Counted from the first letter of the stretch, positions 10,405 to 21,120 are shown. The stretch is 64,000 bases of DNA from Candidula unifasciata (GCA_905116865.2 CAJHNH020004668.1:226877-290876); one strand, 5' to 3'. Notes: generated from the sequence alone by a model not told the origin. Program-made: numbers and translations.

Positions 10405-10620
10405 GGATGCAAACCTGTCTGATTGTGTCTTCTGTCTGAGCCATCAATGACCTCCCTCTTATCAGTCGCTGACCGTTAAACGTCTAATTGTTTTAATAAG
10501 CTTACGACTTTCATCTGTCTCGATGAGGACTACTTCGTTTGTGTTTCTGTCCCTCCAAGATATTTATTTGCATTTTTTTTTTCAGAAACCACATCTCTGC
10601 CGCAAACAATGTTTTATTTA

Positions 10621-10784
10621 TTTAAACAAAGAAGCCACAACAATAGATTGCACAATTTATTGCCTGGCATTTTTCGCTGTTTCTCGTCAGGTGCATACTA
10701 CAGTAACAATTAAATAAAGGAAGCAAATAAGTGAATCCTTTACATAAATTGTGCAATCTATTGTTTGCGTCTTCTTTGTTCAAA
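10621..10784. mobile_element. Short foldback MITE-like palindrome
   Basis: Arms of about 36-38 bp (10621-10659 and 10745-10784) share CAATAGATTGCACAATTTA and the complement, around a loop of about 85 bp. No target duplication could be fixed. It lies 13 bp before the SINE-like copy at 10797. Confidence 0.6.
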
Positions 10785-10796
10785 TTTACAACGGGA

Positions 10797-11048
10797 CTGA
10801 CTGACTGACTTTCTACCCCACCAGGACATCACACAAGTGATAAACACCCGATGACACTAAGTGCCACCATGTGGATGAGGATCACCGTGGAGAGGTCCCA
10901 GAAACCGCGTTCAGACAATTGGCCATATTTATGGCCTGCCTATATTGCGGCCCCTGGCAAAAGCCAGAGTGGGACTTCAAATAACAAAAAACAAAAACGT
11001 CCTAAAAAGGACGTAAAGGAAAAAATAAAAATAAAAAATAAAAAAATG
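10797..11048 (+). repeat. SINE-like family with hairpin tail, copy 3
   Basis: Flanked by the 9-bp duplication ACAACGGGA (10788-10796 and 11049-11057). Head CTGACTGACTGACTTTC; tail ACGTCCTAAAAAGGACGT followed by an (AAAAT)n stretch. This copy fixes the orientation: A-rich tail at the 3' end. Confidence 0.85.
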
Positions 11049-11100
11049 ACAACGGGAAAACATTGCTTTTGTTTTATATCATTGTAAGGGAAATAGTTAG

Positions 11101-11590
11101 TTAGTTAGTCTTTCCTCTTGTGTCGAGTGCGGCACATAGGGCAGAGGTCATGACTCTCCATGCATGGCGGTTCGTTGCAATCTGTTGTAGGTCTTGGATG
11201 TTTGAGTGGCCCATGAGTGAGCCTTCCCTGATGATAGTTCTACGTAGGTTTTCCCTTGGTCTTCCACGAGATCTTTTCCCCTGTGGTGTCCAAATGAGGG
11301 CTTGGTAAGGAAGTCTTGATTTATCCATTCTAAGGGCGTGGCCGACATAGTTCCAGCGGCGTTTTCGTATAAAATTAGACACATACTCTTGCCTGGATTC
11401 TTGCCTTATTTGTGCATTGGTTCGGAAATCTGACCATTTGAAATTTAGTATTCTTCTAAGGCATTTTTTTTCAAAACTGTCTAATTTTGTGTCTAGCGTT
11501 TTCGTTGATTTCCAGCTCTCGCATCCATAGGTTAGTACTGGAATCACACAAGAATTGAAGATCTTGAGTGTTGTGTGTTTGCTAAGGGAA
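11101..11590 (-). pseudogene. LINE ORF2 C-terminal fragment
   Basis: The 148-aa frame reads VIPVLTYGCESW, KKCLRRILNFKWSDFRTN, RKRRWNYVGHALRMDKS, QGKRSRGRPRENLRRTI and ATNRHAWR. Typical C-terminal region of an RTE-like ORF2. It ends about 150 bp before the PFDN6 start codon. Confidence 0.88.
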
Positions 11591-11742
11591 ATAACTAATT
11601 CATTATTATAAATTGTAGGTTTCCTAGTATCTTTCCCTTGCCGTAAACATTGAAAGATGCAGTTTCATTCGTCAATATATGTAGTTCTAGCCAATGAAAA
11701 TACTGCTACTTTCTGCTGTGTCTTCTTGCAGTAATTTTCAAC
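11591..11742 (+). promoter_or_regulatory. PFDN6 upstream region with probable 3' splice site
   Basis: A pyrimidine tract ending TTCTTGCAG at about 11731 precedes the ATG by 11 bp, suggesting the end of a 5'-UTR intron. A CCAAT (AGCCAATGAA) lies near 11693. No TATA box is clear. Confidence 0.4.
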
Positions 11743-11806
11743 ATGGCCGAAGGTGTACAGAAGCGGTTGCAGACTGAACTGGAGAAGTTCCAGACTGTTC
11801 AAAAAG
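11743..11806 (+). CDS. PFDN6: PFDN6 coding exon 1
   Basis: This exon has 64 nt, 21 codons plus one base, and ends at a GTAAGT donor. It encodes the start of the N-terminal coiled-coil helix. The following 3.9-kb intron carries decayed transposon-like sequence. Confidence 0.93.
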
Positions 11807-14800
11807 GTAAGTAAAATATAATACGTTTATGTGTACATAATAAATATTGAGAGGTATCTATTTAGTGTATAAATTACACATTAATGCTAGATTACATACT
11901 TGGTGTGTCAGAGTCATTTCACAAACAAATAATTAATTTGGTCGCCTCATGTGCTGTTTAGTGTTGTCAAGTCAACCAAGTAACCAAGTAATTATATACT
12001 TTTGTTGAATTTATTTTTATAGTATAATTTATACTAATTATAAATTAGCCCTATTTTCTGTTAAAAATAAAATTCAATATTTATTCACGCATATTTTTTA
12101 AACACTGTTATATCCTTTAAACGTTACAAAAAATTACTGGCAACATAAAGTTTTGTAATCGGATCGTATTTTACTAATTTTCATTTTTAAAACCAGTACA
12201 ACTGGAAACATATTGAAAAGCTTGTTCCAACGGTAGCTCTATCATGCCTGTATGTCAATTCTAGACGAGCAATTGCAGTTTTTGTTTTGCACAGCCTTCA
12301 CCTTTGCATCAGTGAACCAAATGGTGGCATTGGTGGGAGCTGTTTGCATCACTGAATGATGATACTGAATACATAATCCACCATTGCAAGATTTCTTTTA
12401 GCCTGCATATTATGTAATTCGGCAGATGTCTTTGCAATTAATTCACCAGATGATTCATAGGGCCCATTTAAATAGGGCTTAAACTGCAGGTTAATGGTTT
12501 TAATGAAAGCTCCGCAAAATTTGTGGATACCATGTTAAAAGTTTTCACACAGGAGCCTAGGTTGATTCAGTTCTGGCTTACTCATATCTCTACCAAAAGC
12601 ATCATGTTCAGTGTGTATGAGGTATCCCCGTTTAGCTTCCACTATCTCAAGGCTTTTCAGACAAGCCTTCACCAGACACTGCATCTAAATGTCCCATTCC
12701 ACTGTTGTCTGTATAGAACAGCTGCATCCATGGCCCTGTTACTAACCGTGAATACAACAAACTGTCAGTCTGTCCCTACGCAAATAAACTACAGCTGCCA
12801 TATTGAACATTATATTCAGACGATTCCCGACATAGCACTTGAAGATGCGGGGATTGATATTCTTGTTCTGAAAAAAGGCAACGAAAGCACTTGGAATACC
12901 AGACCCATCTTTGCGATGCAATGTGGATATCTGATGAACTAGCACCGCAGCACGACATCCCAAATCTGTTTTCTCGTCATCTTGGCTTGTAATGTGATCC
13001 CTTTCAAGCTTGTGCAATACATCACGCGTCATCTTGGCTTGTAATGTGATCCCTTTCAAGCTTGTGCAATACATCACGCGTCATCTTGGCTTGTAATGTG
13101 ATCCCTTTCAAGCTTGTGCAATACATCACGCGTCATCTTGCCTTGTAATGTGATCCCTTTCAAGCTTGTGCAATACATCACGCGTCATCTTGGCTTGTAA
13201 TGTGATCCCTTTCAAGCTTGTGCAATACATCACGGACAGATCTGGCGAGGCCATCCAATGGGTGTACCATACACTCCAGGCCTGCGAAATCTCCTATGTC
13301 CTATTAAAGTTTTTTGGTTAACACAGTGATTGACAGCAGCTCTGTCCATCATGGTGCAATTCAGTTAATTTTTACTGCTTCCTCAAAGCAGCTACTGGAA
13401 TCTTGAAAGCATCATAGTGCATCTTTGAAACCGTGCCAGTACAGCTGTTCTGTTGTAGACCCTGAAATAACCCTAATATTTAAAGTTAAAGACTGCCCAT
13501 GAAGCGATGTTAGAAGAGACACAGGAACTTCATTAATATGGAATTCTTGCTTGGTCATTGAATCCCACCCCAGTGTAGCAACATCTCACCCTTGCAACAT
13601 CTGGCCAACTTGAATGTTGGCAAGCACCCCAATTTCATAGGCCATCTGTGCTACGGTAGCCATGGAAAAGTTTTGTTTGTTGGAAAACAATTCCTGAAAT
13701 AAAAGATAACACAGGAAAAACTTAAGCAGCACTGATATTATGCATTAAGCACTCATAGACAGACTGGCGAAATCTGTGGAAATATTTTCCTGCCTCTTTT
13801 GTTACAATGCAGGGATCATCAACTAAAGATTCTTCGAGCATGGCTACTTGATTTTCCCAATATAAACTATCTTCTCTTCTGTCATGCAGCTTGCTGTTCA
13901 TTTCCTGTATTTTCAAGGTAAACTTCTGTGTGATTAGGTGTCTTAGAATTGTCTGGGCTTCTCACCATAATGTTTTAATATATCTTATGGTTATGCAGGC
14001 ATTTCTCTTTCATCAGTTTTCTGTGGCAAAATGTGCAAAGCTAGAGAAAACATTACTTGAGGGTTGGGATTCAAGGGCTAGAGTTAATGTAAGAAATCAT
14101 TCTCAAGGCTGAGGGTATGAATGGATGGATGGATAGTTCCGCTGTCCCTCTAACAGGCATGGGACTAATTAGGGATGTTTCTGTAGCACAGTTCTCTACT
14201 TTGTTGCGTATGTTGATGTCACACCCAGGTTCGTCTTTGGGTTTGCTACAGGAGGAGTCGATTGGAAGGTTATAGACGAGGAGAAAGACGGTCATGTCGA
14301 TAGTGACAATGATGATGATTATGTCTTGCTATCTGCATGCTTCTCACGTGTCTCTGATGCTTGTATACAAAATGGCTGGAAACAACAGTTCTCGTCTATA
14401 CTGTCTTTATTGTGATACTTCAACAATGTCACAAAATAACATCAGTGATATTCTGAATAGCGCTGTGTTCTCTCTATGGCTAAATATTCGTAGGTTCGCG
14501 TTGTGATCTTCATCTCTAGTTACTTTGTTAACTGGTTCTAGTGTCTCTAACTGCCACCTGGCTTCTAGTGCTGTTTGGTACTAACCTCTTGATCGTTGAC
14601 TCTAACCTATAGTGTTCCTAGTATGTCTCTGTTCTCCATGGATCCATGTATCTTGTGTGTCGTCTCTGTAGCTCGATGTCTCGTTACATGTCTGCTCTCC
14701 AGTGACTGTCTTCGAGGTTCCATATGAACGGCTGCTCTCCTTTCAGTGTTGAGCTGGCATCGAGGATCATTGAGACTAGTCGATCTTCCTCTGAGTCTCA

Positions 14801-17800
14801 ACGACTGAAGGCTTCTAGTGTTGGGCTTACATCTCTACCACTGAAGGCTGTCTTGGGAGCCCATGTGACTTGTCTCTCCTCTCTTGAGTCTTGTGGACTG
14901 AAGAATTGCTAAAGTGCTTTGTTACTCGCTATTTATACTTGGATGCTGGAATGCTAGGTATTTGTTTTCTTCTCGCTTTGTCTGCTCCTAGAATATTCCA
15001 GTACGCCTCAACTTGTTTACTAGGTAGGTTCTCGCGTGGGATTTGCTAATTATATCTCGATTGCATCAGATTTCATCATTCTATTCTACGCAGATATAGT
15101 AGTTAAACTGACAATTGAGGTCATAGAAGCTTCTAAAAAAAAACAAGGACAAAAGTGTTTGCTTTGATAGGGCACGACAACAAGATATTTACTAGTGAGA
15201 CAAGGTTGGGTCACATGATGAAAAACGCATTTCAAAACTTCTAGAAAGAAGGCCAAGGCCAGACAACATCAGTTTGATGTCAATAGCTTGTTTTGGCGGG
15301 AAAAGAAGATTCTGGAAAAGGGAATGTCAAGGTTACCAAAGGTTGTTGATCTCCTAATATTCTAGCTTTGTGCCTCCTAACAAACAAGCTATGAGCTCAC
15401 TCTGTTACATTTCCTTCAAAGTCAAAGCATATCCACCTGAGAGGGAAGAAACCAACAATCTGCATACAAATAAGCCAGATCTGTAAAACAGATGTGCATG
15501 CAAAACCAGAAGTGGGCTAAAAACTAGAACTTTATACCAGAGTTTATAGTCATTGAACGTTAAGAAAAAGATATAAATAAAAGGCTATCATCTTTCTCCT
15601 CCTGCTCTATCTTTGTGTGCATCGTTTCATCAATGTAATTGACTCCAATAATGACATTGGTTAGTTTTCAAAGATATCTTTCTCTTTGTTTTCTTAAATG
15701 TGAGTTTCCTGTAGCATGGGAGTTTAATTGTTACCTTTGTTTGCACCCACTCCAGATATTGCCAAACATGTAGGATTGCGACAGCAGTTGGACAGTCAGT
15801 TGAGTGAGAACACTCTTGTCAAAGAGGTTTGTATAAAAAAAGTCACCTTAAACATTTGTTTTTAGACCCACAGAGATGTAGAAGGACCCTTTTCCACTTC
15901 AGGTGTTTTGGGCTAGACCTTAATTTTATAAACCAATCAGCAGTCAATGGGTGATATGGTCAAAATCTTTACTTTTCAGGACTACCTGGAACCCATTTGA
16001 GGCTGGGTTGACCTGGGAGCCATGGGTATTTTTCAAAGTCTTGCTCCATCGGACCGAAACCCACGACCTTCAAATCTGCAGTGGGGTGTCTAGCCACTAT
16101 TCCACGGCAGCTCAGTCACAGAGATGTGACCCAGTTAATTCTCTTCTGCTTTTATGTTTACTGATGACTTCTCATATTCTATGCACTATAATATTATTTT
16201 TTCCTGTGTGGGTTCCGGGGCCCTGTTATAGGGAAAACAAGAATAGACCCACTGCCTGCCCCAAAGCATGTCGTAAGAGTCGACTTATTGGGAGCTTCCT
16301 TTGAAGTCGGAGTGCACCTGCCGGAGAGGCAAGGAACCAGCAGTCTGCATACAAATGAGTCAGATCTGTCAAACGGGTGCACACGCAACACTCAGGTTCT
16401 GGAACAGGACTGCAGTCCAAAAGTGGATGAACAACCAGAACATTTTTCACCAGAGTTTACTGCTGGGGAACGCGTAGGAGAAGAAGATTATTATTTTGGT
16501 TGATAAATGGAATTGTGTGACCTGTATTAGGTGCCCCTTTTTTTTTTAGGATATTCTTTCAGGGAATTCCCTCATTACCCTTTATTGGCATTGTTTTTTT
16601 TCTGGGATTACAGGGTTAACCTTAAAGAATGGATACACATTTTCAGAATGGTCAGGGAAAGAAAAATGGCAAGACATGGAGCTGACCACGCTTTTCACTA
16701 TGCCATGACTAAGTCGTTAGCGCGGTTTTAACTTTATTGCACAAGACCCGCCGCCATAACTGTACAAGCCAGTGGAAGTAACACACGTTGTCATTCTATA
16801 AACTACTTGAAAACAAGTAATATAAAATCTAAAAACTTGCACATGCAAGGTAAATGCATAAGGCAACCATCAGATGTGCCAACACTGACAGTCTTCCACC
16901 GTAAATGCAGATCTCTGTTGATGCAAGCAGTCAGTCATGAAAATATATTGTAAAGTGTGATTAATTAGGAGTGTTTCTATCAGAATACATCTGGAACCAA
17001 CAGTAAGCATAACAGTAAGCCAGTGTGTAAAACAGATGCGCAAGCAAAACTCAAATTCGGGAACTAGAGCAAAGTCCAGAAGTGGGCGAAGAAGCAGAAC
17101 TTTCTGAAAGAGTTTACAGCAAATGAATACTTAGAGGAAGACAAAATGATTCATCTGTTTACAGACAAGGCTAATGATGTTGGCATGTTTGTGAAATATT
17201 TCTACTCTCATTTGCAGGAACTGGACAGGCTAGAGGATGGGGCAACTGTTTACAAAATGGTGGGACCAGCTTTGATCAAACAAGATCTAGTAGAGGCCAG
17301 GCAGAACGTGCAGAAACGCATAGACTACATTAATGGAGAGTTGTAAGTTGAAATTGTGTCATGCATATTTGTAATGGATGACTGTTGTATGCATCTCTCT
17401 TTTTCTGACTTTCTTTAGGCAGGTCCTAGACACCCTTATAAGCCTGTACAGTGTTGCGACGACTTGACTGTACAGCTTTTACCGCCTCGCTTTCAGGATC
17501 TCTCCATGTGGGTCCCAGGGCCCCATTTTGTTGGAGGGGGGGGGGGGGGGAGATCAATGCCTTCTAGGGTGACTAATTGGGGTTTCCTTCAAAATCGAAG
17601 TGCTAATTCCGGAATAGGGCCAAAGCTCAGAAGTTGACAAGCAACCAGAGTATACAGCTGGTAAACACAAAGAAGAAGTTTTCCAGAATCGAAGGGAAAT
17701 GTTTTATTTTAGAGACCAATAGTTTTCATACAAGTTTCCAGCCCTAAGCAGTGATTTGAACTTTGTACATTTATTAACCAGAGACACACACACACACACA

Positions 17801-18024
17801 AACCTGGCTGTTTGTCCACTTTATGAACAGTTGATAATTGTTTAACATATTCTTGTCCTTACTAGCTGTCTTCTCAATTATTTTTTGTTTCCTACTTTTT
17901 CAGAAAACGGCATGAAAACGTCATAAAAGATCTGGAGAAAAAGGCAGACAGCCATCGTGAAAGCCTGGGCAAGTTGCAGCATCAGTTCCAACAGGCTCAA
18001 GTCAAGGCTGCAGCCAAGGCATAG
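11743..18024 (+). CDS. PFDN6: Prefoldin subunit 6, four coding exons
   Basis: Join 11743-11806, 15756-15826, 17218-17342 and 17904-18024 gives 126 aa (human PFDN6 is 129). The product is a beta-type subunit of the hexameric cytosolic prefoldin chaperone, which passes unfolded actin and tubulin to the CCT chaperonin. The sequence shows an N-terminal heptad-rich helix (about residues 1-50, starting MAEGVQKRLQTELEKF), the central beta-hairpin motif VYKMVGPALIKQ (56-67), and a C-terminal coiled coil (about 75-120) ending in an Ala/Lys tail. All introns are GT-AG with good GTAAGT or GTTTGT donors and CAG acceptors; phases are 1, 0 and 2. The ATG is the first in frame and the next residues match the family N-terminus. 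A pyrimidine-rich TTCTTGCAG ends 11 bp before the ATG, so a non-coding 5' exon may exist upstream. No frameshift or stop is seen; the gene looks functional. The family assignment is strong. Confidence 0.95.
11807..12739. other. PFDN6 intron 1, 5' part
   Basis: AT-rich intron sequence. The stretch 12500-12740 probably continues the decayed minus-strand coding sequence below but could not be read reliably. Confidence 0.5.
12740..13916 (-). pseudogene. Decayed transposon-like protein gene in PFDN6 intron 1
   Basis: Minus-strand pieces in order: MATVAQMAYEIGVLANIQVG, ATLGWDSMTKQEFHINEVPV, SLTLNIRVISGSTTEQLYW, DRAAVNHCVNQKT, then VRDVLHKLERDHITSQDD and KCYVGNRLNIMFNMAAVVYL. The order of motifs resembles a multicopy protein family of marine invertebrates whose name I cannot give, possibly derived from a DNA transposon. 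Stops and frameshifts abound. The VRDVLHKLERDHI segment is amplified by a 52-bp tandem repeat. Confidence 0.5.
12976..13234. repeat. 52-bp tandem repeat, five copies
   Basis: The unit begins CATCTTGGCTTGTAATGTGA and the copies are nearly identical (one has CTTGCCTTG). Since 52 is not a multiple of three, the array shifts the minus-strand frame. Confidence 0.95.
13917..15419. other. PFDN6 intron 1, 3' part
   Basis: Mostly unassigned sequence with short frames only. No domain recognised. About 14500-14900 is rich in TCTAG/CTCTC words but has no clear unit. Confidence 0.4.
15420..15575 (+). repeat. Repeat family R3 copy
   Basis: Contains CAATCTGCATACAAATAAGC, CAGATCTGTAAAACAGATGT and CAGAGTTTATAG, matching the 3' half of R3. 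It lies about 180 bp before PFDN6 exon 2. Confidence 0.65.
15756..15826 (+). CDS. PFDN6: PFDN6 coding exon 2
   Basis: This 71-nt exon follows an ACCCACTCCAG acceptor and ends AAAGAG before a GTTTGT donor. It encodes 24 residues including the split Asp, ending LSENTLVKE, which aligns with the conserved LxExxxVKEEL segment of PFDN6. Confidence 0.93.
15930..16120 (-). repeat. tRNA-derived SINE (family B) copy
   Basis: Minus-strand SINE with GTCGTGGGTTTCGG near its B box and the complement of GAGGCTGGGTTGACCTGGGA inside. Other copies: 35215-35425, 51030-51290, 60715-60910 (minus) and 61140-61325 (plus). It lies in PFDN6 intron 2. Confidence 0.7.
16203..16490 (+). repeat. Repeat family R3, near-complete copy
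   Basis: Runs from GTGTGGGTTCCGGGGCCC through AGCATGTCGTAAGAG and GTCTGCATACAAATGAG to AGAGTTTACTGCTGG and a GAGAAGAAG tail, about 290 bp. It is the best reference copy here. No A or B box is evident. Confidence 0.75.
16983..17145 (+). repeat. Repeat family R3 copy, truncated
   Basis: Matches the 3' half of R3 (GTAAAACAGATGCGCAAGC, GTCCAGAAGTGGGCGAAG, AGAGTTTACAGC). It ends about 70 bp before PFDN6 exon 3. Confidence 0.65.
17218..17342 (+). CDS. PFDN6: PFDN6 coding exon 3
   Basis: This 125-nt exon lies between a TTTGCAG acceptor and a GTAAGT donor. It encodes the beta-hairpin and the start of the second helix, including VYKMVGPALIKQ and KRIDYINGE, the most recognisable part of the family. 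Confidence 0.95.
17505..17675 (+). repeat. Repeat family R3 copy in PFDN6 intron 3
   Basis: Starts CATGTGGGTCCCAGGGCCC, has a 14-15 bp G run at 17537, then TTCCTTCAAAATCGAAGTGC and TATACAGCTGGTAAACACA. Confidence 0.6.
17904..18024 (+). CDS. PFDN6: PFDN6 coding exon 4 and stop
   Basis: This exon has 121 nt after a TTTTTCAG acceptor and ends at TAG 18022-18024. It encodes the C-terminal coiled coil with HQFQQAQ near the end. A (GT)n run begins about 20 bp downstream in the 3' UTR. Confidence 0.94.
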
Positions 18025-18773
18025 TTCTGCTGTCCTCACTTTGTGTGTGTGTGTGTGTGTGTGTGTGCTTGCTTGTGACTTTTGTATATATTTGTGTGTT
18101 GCCTTGCATTACACAAGGATGTGGTGGCTTAGTGATGTTTGCCTCTAGAATGATTTCAGGTCAACTGATGGCTCAGGATGCCTTGATTTGCTTTCTGCCA
18201 AATTCTAGATTTATCAACATCATTTCTGCCAATTTTAAATCCTCTTTTTTTCCTTTCCATTATCCTCACAGTTATTCTAGCAATGTTTTACACAAGGAAG
18301 CCCAAGCTTGTTATGTATGTTGCTTTCAATGAAAGTTAAGTTAAACTCTAAAACAAACATCTAGAATTTTGATTTTATGGGTGAATGTTTTGTTCTGGTC
18401 CGCCATTTCACATGTGCACCGTTGTCTGGTCCGCCATTTCACATGTGCATCGTGGCGAGGAAGCCAGTGGCAGTTCAATCTCTTCTGCTGATACCAGCAG
18501 CTTGTATGTCTTTTAGTAAATCTTAAATTTGCAGATATGCTAGGGTGAGATGTTGTTGGATATGTGCTAGGGTGAGATGTTGTTGGATATGTGCTAGGGT
18601 GAGATGGTGTTGGAGATATGCTAGGGTGAGATGGTGTTGGAGATGTGCTAGAGTGAGATGGTGTTGCAGATGTGCTAGGGTGAGATGGTGTTGCAGATGT
18701 GCTAGGGTGAGATGGTGTTGCAGATGTGCTAGGGTAAAAGGGTATTCACTTGAAAAATCCCAAGTTTAATAAA
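18025..18773 (+). other. Probable PFDN6 3' UTR with (GT)n and 27-bp minisatellite
   Basis: After the stop codon come a (GT)n tract (about 18042-18067), a direct duplication of GTCCGCCATTTCACATGTGC near 18400-18440, and about seven copies of a 27-bp unit (about 18530-18735). An AATAAA at 18768-18773 is the first good polyadenylation signal after the array, and a second AATAAA lies near 18988. If transcripts reach it, the minisatellite is in the mRNA. This is an inference. Confidence 0.5.
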
Positions 18774-18785
18774 CTAATTACTTAA

Positions 18786-18923
18786 CTCTTTGAGTCTCGA
18801 GGAGCACACCATACGTTCATAGGTTCCTACCTAGAGGCCCAATAAACACAAGATGCGCCGATTTTAGGTCTCTCTTGACTACCCCTTGAGACTCTAATGC
18901 TAAACCCTCTGGGACTCAAAAAG
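18786..18923. mobile_element. piggyBac-like MITE, copy 1
   Basis: A 138-bp element with inverted ends CTCTTTGAGTC and CTTTTTGAGTC, flanked by TTAA at 18782-18785 and 18924-18927. TTAA target duplication is the piggyBac hallmark. It has no coding sequence and lies just beyond the PFDN6 polyadenylation signal. Confidence 0.82.
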
Positions 18924-18927
18924 TTAA

Positions 18928-19499
18928 TATGCGATTTAGTCCCATTGTGTTTCATTGTAAGATGGTTGCGCATGCTGATAATTGTGAATAAAACTTATGC
19001 TTCCCGTAGTTTTTTCAATGTTGTCATGTCTAAGAGAGTAAATGTGATACTAGAAACAAAATAGATGTGATGTGTGTCACATTATTTTACAAATATCAAT
19101 GACATTGGTTGGACATCTGATTGCCTGTGTGGTTCTAATGCCTGGGTTTGGAGGAAAGAAAGGGTATACTTGCTGCTCAAGTTGTAAAAGTTTACCAGGT
19201 AGGGAATTTTGGGAAATTGGATGCAATGGGTCCAGATGTGAAGATCTTGTAGTAAACCACAACACAGCATACCAAAGCTGAATGCAGAAGAGGAGAAGGA
19301 TATACAATAATATTTGATCAGGTACCATTCAGAGCATATAGTATTCAACCGTCGGGCCTGATGGATCATGGAATTGTAATACTGAGTTTGGCAATGTGCG
19401 AGTGGCAGTCTCTGCTACATCGTCTACATAAAAAGGATATTCTATTGTGCTGAGGCTGGTGTTCTCTTAGATGTCTCATCCAAAACTAGCTACATTTGG
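18928..19499. other. Intergenic, no gene seen
   Basis: Unassigned sequence with AATAAA near 18988. Short frames at 19072-19369 have no recognisable domain. Confidence 0.4.
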
Positions 19500-19855
19500 C
19501 CCCTTGTAAACGACGACAGTCCATCAGTTACTATTTGCCTCCATAGAAGTCGATCGGCAGCTGATCTCTCCCAAGTCTCGATGTTGGTATCTTTCTGGTC
19601 ATATTTGCACATGTCCTTGTAGCGCAGCATTAACTTTCGTGCAAACCTCTCCCTGTTACCAATTCACCATACAGCAGATTCTTTGGAATGCCACCACACT
19701 GCATGCAGAAGACATCCAAAGCAGTGCAGGTGTCTTGGCATCAGTAGGAAGTACATTGTTGGCATTGCTGCCATCTTTTCAATACCCATCACTGAGTACA
19801 ATGTCTCACCATGATATACCAAGAATGCGATTCTTACAGCGCATGTGGAAAGTAT
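19500..19855 (-). pseudogene. LINE ORF2 C-terminal fragment
   Basis: Minus-strand pieces read RILGISWRDIVLS, LRYKDMCKYDQKDTNIETWE and RSAADRLLWRQIVTDGLSS, with frameshifts. The KDMCKxD...SWE pattern matches the family of 3512-4069. Confidence 0.75.
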
Positions 19856-20179
19856 TTATTCTTTTTTTTTTTTTTTTTGGAAAGGAGCGAGATCAGGGTG
19901 CAGGCTTCCTAGACTTCAATTTTGGTCCTCTCTGCTTTTATTTGACCACACTCTCAATGTGAGTTTGGAAGGCATTGTTGAAGCCTTTCCTATTTATCTG
20001 TTTAGTTTGGCATTTAGGGAAAGATGATTATGATTTGAGACAGCCTAAGTACTCACACTCATTAATGACCAACAGTTTATGGTTCTTCTTCTGTTGTCAT
20101 CTCATTGATACTAGCTTGTGGCTTTCTGTATTTGACTTGCAAGTCTTCCATGGCTTGGGTGATGGATATGTTTGTTTAT

Positions 20180-20445
20180 TTTTTATTGGGGAGTTTTGAC
20201 TACACCGTTTATCCATCTCTTTCTTGGTCTTTCTTTTGCCTTCCTCTGAGATAGTCTGCTGTAAAAAAGTCTCAAATGCAGTTTGGCATAGCTGCATTCT
20301 TAATAGATGGCGAAAACATCTCATTCTTTGTCTGTCATTATAACCTAGACATGGTGTTATTCCAACTTTCTCTCTAATGCTGGTATTCATAACCATGTCT
20401 GATCTTGTGTTGTTGGTGGCCTTGTGGAGACAGCGCATTTCCCCC
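20180..20445 (-). pseudogene. LINE ORF2 C-terminal fragment
   Basis: Frame reads MRCLHKATNNTRSDMV, RQRMRCFRHLLRMQLCQTAF and KRKTKKEMDKRC, the same family as 8486-8970 but more decayed. Confidence 0.75.
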
Positions 20446-20681
20446 GCATGTAGCTATTTTCTGTTCTAGTGCTTTATTCACTGTCTATGTTTGGCACTAA
20501 TAGCATAAATTGGTGATAAAGACGCCATTAATCATTTGCAGTTTTGCTGGAACGGAGATATTTGGGCGCCTAAGCAGTATATGCTTGTAAATGTTTAAGT
20601 TTAATGGGTTTACCACATTTATCCCCATCACTTGCAGTTTATTGTCTGATTGTGAGTGTAAATTCTAAGAGCATCTAATCT

Positions 20682-21120
20682 ATATAAAAAAGTAAATGTT
20701 CCTTTGTGGTCAATCGATAAACACGCTTTGTTTTAAATAAGAGTGTCACGCGAACTGCATAACTCTGGCGACGATCACATCATCATCTTGTTGTTGTTTT
20801 CCAACGATACTAATTTTCTCTCCCGTTGCCAGCGCGGTTTCTTCTTTCCACTGGTAGGCGAACTTTGACTATTTACCTTAGATATCTGCATGAAGCTGTA
20901 TGTCAAAAGTTCTTCACTGATTGCTTTGAAATTTAGACACAGTGTTGCACTTGAATGTACGCATGTTTTTATGTGTGTTTCACAAACTACATAGCTCCAG
21001 CTGTAATCATATCGGCATCCTGGTTTTGTTTTCTGAAGATCGTGTGTTCTTCTTTAGTTCTACTTCTGTCTGTGAGTGCCGATTGATACATTGTCTGCTT
21101 GTTTGTTGCACTTAAAAGGA
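20682..21120 (+). mobile_element. Possible Helitron-like 5' end
   Basis: TCTATATAAAAAAGTAAATG followed by TAACTCTGGCGACGATCACA and GCTTTGAAATTTAGACACAG resembles 5' ends of animal Helitrons (5' TC, AT-rich, then phrases of this kind). No 3' CTRR with hairpin could be found, so this is tentative. Confidence 0.3.

Noticed and set aside
12523..12942. 139-aa + strand open frame in PFDN6 intron 1
   Set aside because: It is antisense to readable minus-strand protein motifs (GNRLNIMFNMAAVVYL), which are the better interpretation.
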